A stretch of DNA of 64,000 nt, taken from NCBI RefSeq assembly GCF_019968765.1, contig NZ_CP074149.1, positions 558,001 through 622,000 of the forward strand, written 5' to 3'. The notes below the pieces were generated by a model. That model worked only from the letters and a program-made list of their open reading frames with translations. It did not search any database and was not told the DNA's origin. The position numbers and the translations under genes were made by a program. This DNA comes from Enterobacter sp. JBIWA008 (GTDB lineage Bacteria > Pseudomonadota > Gammaproteobacteria > Enterobacterales > Enterobacteriaceae). Shown here one piece after another: positions 57,648 through 64,000 of the stretch. The stretch's first letter is position 1, and every line of letters starts with the position of its first letter.

Positions 57648-58265
57648 TTACTCTGCAGGCTGGCTGTTGGTCAGGCGCTCAACGGCCCTGACCAGCTCCG
57701 CCACGGAGCGCACCTGCATTTTTTCCATTACGCGACGGCGATGCACTTTCACTGTGATCTCGCTGACGCCAAGCTCGGCGGCAATTTGCTTGTTCAGCAT
57801 GCCGCTTATCGCCAGCGTCAGCACCTCGTGTTCCCGTGGCGTAAGTGACATGTGGCGCTGCTTCAGGGCGTAGTGCTCTTTATTGCGCACGGCATTGTGT
57901 TCCGCCAGCTGAAGCGCGGACTCAATAGCGTCGATAAGCGCGGTGGATTCGACGGGTTTGGTGAGAAATTCGTACGCGCCGCCTTTAATGGCGCGCACCG
58001 ACATCGGGATAGTACCGTGGCCGGTAAGAAAGATAATCGGGATCTCGCGCCCGCTCTCTTTGAGCGCGTCAGCCACCTCAAAGCCCGAGATGGCGGGCAT
58101 TTGCATATCAAGGACCACGCACGACGGTAGCTCTTCAAAACGGTGTTGAAGAAACGCTTCTGCCGATGAAAAGCCGACGGCGTTGAGGTCCGCCGATTCC
58201 AGCAGCCCGATCACGGACTGCCTGACTGCGTCATCGTCATCAACCACATACACAATGTGTTCCAT
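57648..58265 (-). CDS. FixJ/NarL-family response regulator
   Basis: A 205-residue regulator: receiver domain with D53 (VVLDMQMPA) and Lys (LTKPVES), linker, and LuxR-type HTH about 140-200 (LTPREHEVLTLAISG...KQIAAELGVSEITVKVHRRRVMEKM). FixJ-like proteins are typical partners of soluble PAS histidine kinases. Convergent with the giant kinase gene and 3 bp from its stop. Probable target: the TATAC array at 50271-50327. Confidence 0.92.
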   Translation of the reverse strand: MEHIVYVVDDDDAVRQSVIGLLESADLNAVGFSSAEAFLQHRFEELPSCVVLDMQMPAISGFEVADALKESGREIPIIFLTGHGTIPMSVRAIKGGAYEFLTKPVESTALIDAIESALQLAEHNAVRNKEHYALKQRHMSLTPREHEVLTLAISGMLNKQIAAELGVSEITVKVHRRRVMEKMQVRSVAELVRAVERLTNSQPAE

Positions 58266-58353
58266 TCACCGCCCCGGTGCTGATTTACATGTCGAGGATG
58301 CAAACAATCCCGCCGGTTACGTAAGGGACTGTTTATGCTGACTTTCATCTTAA

Positions 58354-58372
58354 CATATTAACTATCATTATC
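58354..58372. promoter_or_regulatory. Fur-like box
   Basis: CATATTAACTATCATTATC: its reverse complement matches the 19-bp Fur consensus GATAATGATAATCATTATC at 15 positions. It lies between the divergent FixJ-like and ClpP-like genes, about 90 and 180 bp from their starts. Suggestive of iron control. Confidence 0.45.
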
Positions 58373-58555
58373 ATTTAACAATATGATAACCGTATGAAGA
58401 TGAAGTATAGCGATCCGTAGCGGGGGCGGTGAAGGAACGAAACTCGTGCGACATGGGCAATATTCATAAGCTCCCTCGCTATTTGTCTGTGAGGACTTTG
58501 ATTGGTAAAACAGGCTACACTCTGGTTTTGAGCGCGACATGCTGAGGAAATAACA

Positions 58556-59158
58556 ATGCACTACACACTGAAAGAAAGCGACAAGGATAAAGCGGAAGGG
58601 TCAAACGGCGCGGGCGCTCTGCAGCAAAAACTGCTGGAGTCCCGTTCGATTGTTATCTCCGGTGAGATCAACCAGGAGCTGGCGCAGAAGGTCATCACCC
58701 AGATGATCCTGCTGCAAAGCGTCAGCAACGATCCGATCAAGCTGTACATCAACAGCCAGGGCGGCCACGTGGAAGCGGGCGATACCATCCACGACTTCAT
58801 CAAGTTCATCCGCCCGGAAGTGCACGTCATCGGCACCGGCTGGGTGGCGAGCGCCGGGATCACCATCTTCCTGGCGGCGAAAAAAGAGCACCGCTACTCG
58901 CTGCCAAATACCCGCTTTATGATCCACCAGCCGCTGGGCGGCGTGCGCGGTCAGGCAACGGATATTGAGATCGAAGCGCGCGAGATCATCCGCATGCTGG
59001 ATCGCGTGAACAAGCTGATCGCCGACGCCACCGGCCAGCCGCTGGAAAAAGTGAAAAAAGACACCGATCGCAACTTCTGGATGTCTCCGGCAGAAGCGCT
59101 GGACTACGGCATCGTGGGCAAGCTGATTACCCATTATGACGAGCTGAAGCTGGATTAA
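58556..59158 (+). CDS. ClpP-family serine protease paralogue
   Basis: A 200-residue ClpP-fold protein with intact triad S99 (WVASAGI), H124 (MIHQPLGG) and D171. The active-site segment reads GWVASAG rather than the GQAASMG of housekeeping ClpP. It lacks a clear propeptide. clpP normally lies next to clpX, but no clpA/X is nearby, so this is an extra copy. It could form mixed or separate barrels with reduced Clp-ATPase partnership. Own promoter region of 290 bp with a Fur-like box. ATG at 58556, GAGGAAA upstream. Confidence 0.9.
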   Translation: MHYTLKESDKDKAEGSNGAGALQQKLLESRSIVISGEINQELAQKVITQMILLQSVSNDPIKLYINSQGGHVEAGDTIHDFIKFIRPEVHVIGTGWVASAGITIFLAAKKEHRYSLPNTRFMIHQPLGGVRGQATDIEIEAREIIRMLDRVNKLIADATGQPLEKVKKDTDRNFWMSPAEALDYGIVGKLITHYDELKLD

Positions 59159-59177
59159 GTTTTCGCGGCGTGTTTGA

Positions 59178-59205
59178 GTCGGGTGGCGGCTTTGCCTTAC
59201 CCGAC
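59178..59205. repeat. REP-type palindrome
   Basis: GTCGGGTGGCGGC / GCCTTACCCGAC-type palindrome 20 bp after the ClpP-like gene. Confidence 0.75.
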
Positions 59206-59293
59206 CTACACGCCCTCGTTTGACCCATGACAAGTTCCCCCTCTGCCTTCTTGCCTATAATCGCGCCTGTTTCCCCTCTCACTGGTGCTACCC

Positions 59294-60415
59294 ATGGCGT
59301 ATCAACTGAACCTGAACTGGCCGGAATTTCTTGAGAAATACTGGCAAAAACAACCCGTAGTGCTGAAAAATGCCTTCCCGAATTTTGTCGATCCGATTAC
59401 CCCGGACGAGCTGGCAGGGCTGGCGATGGAGCCGGAAGTCGATAGCCGTCTGGTGAGCCATTTCAACGGCAAATGGCAGGCCAGCAATGGTCCGTTTGAG
59501 CACTTTGACGATCTGGGCGAAACCGGCTGGTCGCTGCTGGCGCAGGCGGTGAACCACTGGCATATGCCCGCCGCAGAGCTGGTGCGTCCGTTCCGCGTCC
59601 TGCCGGACTGGCGTCTCGATGACCTGATGATCTCCTTCTCCGTGCCGGGCGGCGGCGTGGGTCCGCATATCGATCAGTACGACGTGTTTATCATTCAGGG
59701 AATGGGCAGCCGCCGCTGGCGCGTGGGTGACAAGCTGCCGATGCGTCAGTTCTGCCCACATCCGGCGCTGCTGCATGTCGATCCGTTCGAGCCGATCATC
59801 GACGAAGATCTGGCCCCGGGCGATATCCTCTACATCCCGCCTGGATTCCCGCACGACGGCTTTACCCATGAAACGGCGCTCAACTACTCCGTCGGCTTCC
59901 GCGGGCCGAACGGCCGCGATCTGATCAGCAGCTTCGCCGATTACGCGCTGGAAAACGATCTGGGCGGCGAGCACTACAGCGATCCGGATCTGACCTGTCG
60001 CGAACACCCGGGCCGCGTGGAGCAGTACGAGCTCGATCGCATTCGTCAGATGATGATCGATATGATCGGCAAGCCGGAAGATTTCACAAAATGGTTCGGC
60101 AGCTTTGTCTCGACGCCGCGCCACGAGCTGGATATCGCCGCCGCCGAGCCGCCGTATGCGCCGGAAGAGGTGCTGGACGCGCTGCAGGGAGGCGAAACGC
60201 TGTCTCGCCTGAGCGGCCTGCGCGTGCTGAACGTCAACGGCAGCTTCTTCATCAACAGCGAACAGCTGGAGACGGTAGACGCGAAGGCGGCGGATGCGCT
60301 TTGCCGCTACACCGAACTCGGCCAGGCCGAGCTGGGCGATGCGCTGAATAACCCGGCGTTTGTTGAAGAGCTCACCGGGCTGATTAACCAGGGATACTGG
60401 TACTTCGACGAGTAA
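59294..60415 (+). CDS. RoxA-type JmjC ribosomal protein uL16 arginine 3-hydroxylase (or paralogue)
   Basis: A 373-residue cupin/JmjC Fe(II)/2-oxoglutarate oxygenase, aligned without gaps to E. coli RoxA/YcfD over the core, including iron ligands H125, D127 and H187 at the same residue numbers. RoxA hydroxylates Arg81 of uL16. E. coli ycfD lies near phoPQ, so this is either a relocated RoxA or a second copy. The start at 59294 gives MAYQLNLNWPEFL. A frame from 59285 adds three residues. Confidence 0.87.
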   Translation: MAYQLNLNWPEFLEKYWQKQPVVLKNAFPNFVDPITPDELAGLAMEPEVDSRLVSHFNGKWQASNGPFEHFDDLGETGWSLLAQAVNHWHMPAAELVRPFRVLPDWRLDDLMISFSVPGGGVGPHIDQYDVFIIQGMGSRRWRVGDKLPMRQFCPHPALLHVDPFEPIIDEDLAPGDILYIPPGFPHDGFTHETALNYSVGFRGPNGRDLISSFADYALENDLGGEHYSDPDLTCREHPGRVEQYELDRIRQMMIDMIGKPEDFTKWFGSFVSTPRHELDIAAAEPPYAPEEVLDALQGGETLSRLSGLRVLNVNGSFFINSEQLETVDAKAADALCRYTELGQAELGDALNNPAFVEELTGLINQGYWYFDE

Positions 60416-60423
60416 TCATGACC

Positions 60424-60447
60424 TTCTCCCTCTCCCTGTGGGAGAGG
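60424..60447. repeat. Dispersed palindromic repeat (CCCTCTCCC type)
   Basis: CCCTCTCCC-TGT-GGGAGAGGG hairpin between convergent genes. Same core as 15499-15532. Confidence 0.72.
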
Positions 60448-60460
60448 GCACCAGGCCGCA

Positions 60461-61879
60461 CTAGCCCTCCTCCATCGCAATCACAATCGCCTCGCCCATC
60501 TTCTTCAACGCTTCGCGATGCTTATCCGTCGGCGGCAGCGCCACGTTGATCCGCAGACAGTTGCGGTACTTCCCGGAAGCTGAAAACAGCGACCCGGCCG
60601 CGGCCTGGATCTTCAGCCGACACAGCTGCTTGCTGACGCACACCATGTCGACCTTCTCCGGCAGCTCAATCCACAGCAGGAAGCTTCCCTGCGGGCGCGT
60701 GACGCAAATCTCTGCCGGAAAATACTGCCGCACCCAGCAGGTGTAGGTTTCCATATTCTGCTGATAAATCTGGCGCATACGGCGCACGTGGCGATGATAA
60801 TGCCCGTCGCGAATAAACGCTGCCACCGCCATCTGCGTACCCGGCACGTTAAACCCGCCCGCGGCGTATTTCATGTGCATCACCCGGTCGTAATAGCGCC
60901 CCGGCACAATCCAGCCGACGCGCAGGCCCGGCGCCACGGTTTTGGTAAACGAACTGCAGAGGATCACGCGGCCGTCGATATCCATCGAGTGGATGGTGCG
61001 CGGGCGCGGGTACTCCGCCGCCAGCTCGCCGTAAATGTCATCCTCCACGATCACGATATCGTGCCGCTGGGCCAGGGCTAACACCTGCTTTTTCCGCGCT
61101 TCCGGCATGATAAACCCGAGCGGGTTATTGCAGTTGGGCACCAGGATCACCGCCTTGATCGGCCACTGCTCCAGCGCGAGCTCTAACGCCTCGATGCTGA
61201 TCCCGGTCTCGGGATCGGTAGGAATTTCAATCGCCTTGATGTCAAACCCGCGCAGCATCTGCATGGTGCCGTGAAACGACGGCGACTCCACCGCCACGAT
61301 GTCCCCCGGTTTACATATCGAGAGCAGGGCGATCGACAGCGCGCCGTGACAGCCGTTGGTGATGACAATCTCGTTCGCCGCCACGGTGGAGCCGCCGTCC
61401 AGCATCAGGCGGGCGATCTGCTCGCGCAGCTCCAGGCGCCCGTCGAGCACGTCATAGCTCAGCATCTCGCCCGGATTATGCTGCGCGATGCGGCTCATCT
61501 CGCGCCACAGCGGCTTCAGGCTCGGCTGGTTAATGTCCGGCGAGCCGCCGCCAAAGGAGATCATCTCTTTGTCGGCGCGGGCGTCCAGCAGCATCATCAC
61601 CTCATCCCACTGGGTGACGTCCACGGGGCGCTGTACCGGGCGCGTCATGGCCGGAACCGGCGGCTGGGCCTTGCGCTGCGAAACAAAATAGCCGGAGCGC
61701 GGCTGCGGGGTGATCAGCTGGAGATTTTCGAGGATCTGATAGGCCTGCTGTATGGTGCTGATGCTCACGCCGTGCTCCTGGCTCAGCGTGCGTACCGACG
61801 GCAGACGTTCGCCGCTGCGATACAGCCCTTGTTCAATGCGTTCCGCCAGAAGGTTGGCGAGATGTTGATAGCGCGTCAT
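60461..61879 (-). CDS. yjiR: MocR-family (GntR-aminotransferase) regulator YjiR
   Basis: A 472-residue protein: GntR winged helix (about 1-70, RSGERLPSVRTLSQEHGVSISTIQQAYQ) and an aminotransferase-fold PLP domain with catalytic Lys in SSFTKTVAPGLRVGW (about residue 318). Close to E. coli YjiR (470 aa), whose neighbour is also yjiS. MocR regulators read PLP or related metabolites. It is divergent from yjiS, with four ATACAGATT-type boxes in between. Confidence 0.92.
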   Translation of the reverse strand: MTRYQHLANLLAERIEQGLYRSGERLPSVRTLSQEHGVSISTIQQAYQILENLQLITPQPRSGYFVSQRKAQPPVPAMTRPVQRPVDVTQWDEVMMLLDARADKEMISFGGGSPDINQPSLKPLWREMSRIAQHNPGEMLSYDVLDGRLELREQIARLMLDGGSTVAANEIVITNGCHGALSIALLSICKPGDIVAVESPSFHGTMQMLRGFDIKAIEIPTDPETGISIEALELALEQWPIKAVILVPNCNNPLGFIMPEARKKQVLALAQRHDIVIVEDDIYGELAAEYPRPRTIHSMDIDGRVILCSSFTKTVAPGLRVGWIVPGRYYDRVMHMKYAAGGFNVPGTQMAVAAFIRDGHYHRHVRRMRQIYQQNMETYTCWVRQYFPAEICVTRPQGSFLLWIELPEKVDMVCVSKQLCRLKIQAAAGSLFSASGKYRNCLRINVALPPTDKHREALKKMGEAIVIAMEEG

Positions 61880-61897
61880 GCTGTATCCTTTATTTTC

Positions 61898-62003
61898 ACC
61901 ATACAGATTGTAAAACCAGTACAGATTGCCGTAAAAAATGGCATGCAGATACTGTTTTAGCGGATCTGTATGGTAAACAAAAGTAGTTTTTGAATCTGTA
62001 TTG
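61898..62003. promoter_or_regulatory. Operator array for YjiR (ATACAGATT boxes)
   Basis: ACCATACAGAT (61898-61908) and ATCTGTATGGT (61964-61974) form a perfect 11-bp inverted repeat. GTACAGATTG (61919-61928) and GAATCTGTATTG (61992-62003) are two more copies, in opposite directions. MocR regulators bind such pairs of direct/inverted half-sites. Confidence 0.72.
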
Positions 62004-62055
62004 TAGAGGCCGTTTTCCGTGATGATAAGCCCACTGGCACAGCGAGGTGATCATC

Positions 62056-62217
62056 ATGGAATTCTACGAGAATCGTTCAAAACGTCCGTTTATTGTGTTC
62101 GTCTGGATCGGCAAAACGATCTGCAACTGGTATCGCATCAACCGCACCCGGCGCATCCTGAGCCAGATGAGCGACGAGCAGCTGAAGGACGTTGGTTTAT
62201 CCCGCAATGATATTTAA
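62056..62217 (+). CDS. yjiS: DUF1127 small protein YjiS
   Basis: A 53-residue basic protein ending in the DUF1127 pattern RRILSQMSDEQLKDVGLSRNDI. N-terminal MEFYENR matches E. coli YjiS (MEFHENR). Small DUF1127 proteins often act in RNA binding or stress adaptation. Adjacent to and divergent from yjiR as in E. coli. It is inside an untracked frame of the window and short, but its start has AGGTGATC before it. Confidence 0.85.
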   Translation: MEFYENRSKRPFIVFVWIGKTICNWYRINRTRRILSQMSDEQLKDVGLSRNDI

Positions 62218-62225
62218 ACCCCGGG

Positions 62226-62251
62226 CCGGGTCAGGCGAAGCCGCCACCCGG
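62226..62251. repeat. REP-type palindrome
   Basis: CCGGGTC / CACCCGG-type palindrome between yjiS and the next gene, both ending there (convergent). Confidence 0.65.
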
Positions 62252-62256
62252 CGATT

Positions 62257-63645
62257 TCAGCGCAACAGCTCAAGTGTCTGCCGTTTCGGCCTTTCCAGCA
62301 AATCCAGCGCCTCCTGATACGACCGCACGTTGTTATAGCCCATCACCAGCCCGTAGCGTTTCCCCGACCCGCGATACCACTCCGAAAGCGCATTGACCTG
62401 CAGCTGCTGTTCCTGCCAGCAGCGCGCCACTTCCCGGTCACCGCTGCCTTTGGTCAGGAACGCCACGATATGCATCCCGCCGTCGTTTTGCTCGGTGAAA
62501 AACAGATCGCCATACACCTCGCGCAGGGCGGCAATCATCCAGTCGCGGCGGGTCTGATACAGCGCGCGCATCTTTTTCAGGTGACGAAAAAAATGCCCTT
62601 CGTTGAGAAACGCGGTGAGGATCTTTTGCGTCAGCACCGGCTGGCCGCTGGTGGTAATGTCCGCGCAGTCGGTAAAGGCTCCGACGGTGCTGGCGGGCAT
62701 CACCACGTAGCCCATGCGCAGCGACGGCATGATGGTTTTACTGAAGGTGCCCATAAAAATCACCCGGTCGTGCTGGTCGAGGCTTTTCAGCGACGGCAGC
62801 ACCTTGCGGGTGTAGTGAAACTCCCCGTCGTAATCGTCTTCGATAATCCACGCCTCGTTCTGGCTGGCCCAGTCGAGCAATTGCTGCTTACGCGGCAGTG
62901 AGAGCGTGACCGCCAGCGGGCTCTGGTGCGACGGGGTGACGATGGCAAAACGGGCGTCGCGATGGTAACGGAGCAGGTATTCCGTATCGATGCCGCAGCG
63001 ATCGACCGGCACCGTGTGCAGGCGCGGTACGATTCGCTTGAGCAGCTGCTGGCCCATAAAGTAGCCCGGATCTTCAAACACCACCTTGTCGCTGCGGCTG
63101 GCAAGCGTGTCGAGGATCAGCCGCAGGCTGCCGCTGTAGCCGCTGGTGATCAGCACCTGTTCGGCGCTGCAGGACAGCCCGCGTGAAATATTAAGATAGC
63201 TGGCGATGGCCTGGCGCAGCGGATACCAGCCCAGAACGGGCGGATTGAGCATCTCCTCCTGACGCATGGCGCGCGTCGCCTGTCCCGCCAGCAGCAGCCA
63301 TTTTTTATACGGAAAGCTGTCGAGGGCGGGAATGCCGGGGCGCAGAAACCCCGCCCGCTCGCGCTGGCTGATGAGCGATGCCGGAAGCGTACCGGTGGGC
63401 TGTTCCGCAGGGGCACTCTTACCCGGTAACAGCAGATCCGGGTTGACCCGCGTGCCGCGCGCGCCCTGGCTCACCAGATACCCTTCCCCCGTCAGAATGG
63501 CATAGGCCGTTTCGACGGTTTTACGCGCCACCTTCAGCTCTTCCGCCAGCACGCGGATGGCAGGCACTTTATCGCCCGGCTTCAGCACGCCCCGCGTGAT
63601 GTTATCGCGATAGCGGGAATAAATCTCGTGATAGCCCGGCTTCAT
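62257..63645 (-). CDS. MocR/GabR-family transcriptional regulator
   Basis: A 462-residue regulator: GntR-type winged helix (about 10-70, LKPGDKVPAIRVLAEELKVARKTVETAYA) and an aminotransferase-like PLP domain with catalytic Lys in GTFSKTIMPSLRMGY (about residue 310). Only distantly similar to the neighbouring yjiR. Divergent from the AhpD-like gene, which is its probable target. Specific ligand unknown. Confidence 0.9.
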   Translation of the reverse strand: MKPGYHEIYSRYRDNITRGVLKPGDKVPAIRVLAEELKVARKTVETAYAILTGEGYLVSQGARGTRVNPDLLLPGKSAPAEQPTGTLPASLISQRERAGFLRPGIPALDSFPYKKWLLLAGQATRAMRQEEMLNPPVLGWYPLRQAIASYLNISRGLSCSAEQVLITSGYSGSLRLILDTLASRSDKVVFEDPGYFMGQQLLKRIVPRLHTVPVDRCGIDTEYLLRYHRDARFAIVTPSHQSPLAVTLSLPRKQQLLDWASQNEAWIIEDDYDGEFHYTRKVLPSLKSLDQHDRVIFMGTFSKTIMPSLRMGYVVMPASTVGAFTDCADITTSGQPVLTQKILTAFLNEGHFFRHLKKMRALYQTRRDWMIAALREVYGDLFFTEQNDGGMHIVAFLTKGSGDREVARCWQEQQLQVNALSEWYRGSGKRYGLVMGYNNVRSYQEALDLLERPKRQTLELLR

Positions 63646-63748
63646 GTCCTACCTCATTTGGCGCTTTTTGTATCTTTTTACTATGTCATGAACGGCGTAG
63701 ATTTGCCTCATCGCATGAAACATGCCGCACAAAAAAAGAGGAAAGACC

Positions 63749-64000
63749 ATGAGCACTCGCGTCAACCACCACAAAGTCACACCTGCCCTCGCTAACGCGC
63801 TGTCCGCCCTGAGCATGGAGGTGGCAAAAACCTCCATCGACCCGGCGCTGAAGCACCTGATCGACATTCGCGTGTCGCAGCTGAACGGCTGTACCTTCTG
63901 CCTGGATATGCACTCGAAAGAGGCCAAAATCGCCGGCGAGCGCGAGCTGCGCCTGTACCATCTGGCGGCCTGGCGCGAGTCTCCGCTGTTCAGCGCCCGC
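63749..64000 (+). CDS. Carboxymuconolactone decarboxylase/AhpD-like protein (partial, runs off window)
   Basis: First 84 codons only. Has the peroxidase-type motif CTFCLDMHS (two Cys separated by two residues followed by His), typical of AhpD-like thiol peroxidases of the CMD family. AAAGAGGAAAG precedes the ATG. Controlled probably by the divergent MocR gene. Confidence 0.85.
   Translation, partial: MSTRVNHHKVTPALANALSALSMEVAKTSIDPALKHLIDIRVSQLNGCTFCLDMHSKEAKIAGERELRLYHLAAWRESPLFSAR

Overview
The window is chromosomal DNA of a gamma-proteobacterium of the Enterobacteriaceae, most probably Enterobacter (Enterobacter cloacae complex or a close relative). The evidence is the E. coli/Salmonella-like order treB-treR-mgtA ... 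ridA-pyrI-pyrB-pyrL ... arc operon-tabA-argI-rraB-miaE, a leuX tRNA carrying an island, an intrinsic fosA of the Enterobacter type, and yjiR-yjiS next to an immigration-control-like restriction region. This attribution rests on remembered family sequences and gene order, not on a database search.

Layout. Positions 1-18.8 kb are conserved core: trehalose uptake (treB end, treR), PhoP/Mg-controlled mgtL-mgtA, a periplasmic GH20 hexosaminidase, ridA, pyrBI with its pyrL attenuator, a complete arginine deiminase operon (arcA-arcC-arcB-arcD plus its own ArgR paralogue), tabA, argI with paired ARG boxes, rraB, miaE, an unknown membrane-anchored protein and tRNA-Leu(CAA). From 18.9 to 30.6 kb a P4-like phage satellite sits in the 3' end of leuX, bounded by imperfect direct repeats. 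It has an integrase with arm-type sites at both ends, a Gabija pair (gajA/gajB) in the int-cos cargo slot, a candidate cos site, a Sid/Psu-like gene, an Ogr/Delta activator, iterons on both sides of the replication block, a candidate immunity RNA, an AlpA-type regulator, an Icd/Ash-like gene and the 777-residue alpha primase-helicase.

Positions 30.6-43.7 kb are a defence and conflict cluster. It contains a type I restriction system (hsdM-hsdS-hsdR), a broken coiled-coil membrane protein gene, a degenerate gene, two HNH endonucleases (one resembling phosphorothioate-DNA-dependent enzymes), a SymE-family toxin behind a LexA box, and a likely T6SS L,D-transpeptidase effector with a membrane immunity candidate. 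hsdS and the membrane protein gene are each interrupted exactly at a short tandem duplication (5 bp and 7 bp). Removing one unit restores a full-length reading frame in both, which makes them candidate phase-variable switches.

Positions 43.7-58.3 kb hold a second TrpS, fosA, and a divergent two-operon system. One arm encodes amidohydrolase, DoxX, MFS exporter and alpha/beta hydrolase. The other encodes an isochorismatase-like hydrolase, two XapX membrane proteins, a receiver protein and a 1858-residue kinase/ATPase/GAF/PAS/histidine-kinase. A FixJ-like regulator lies convergent to it. The shared intergenic region holds repeated TATAC-containing operator-like sites. This looks like a sensing-plus-detoxification/catabolism module whose signal cannot be read from the sequence.

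Positions 58.3-64 kb contain a ClpP paralogue, a RoxA-type JmjC ribosomal oxygenase, the MocR regulator yjiR with an operator array, yjiS, a second MocR regulator and the start of an AhpD-like gene cut by the window end.
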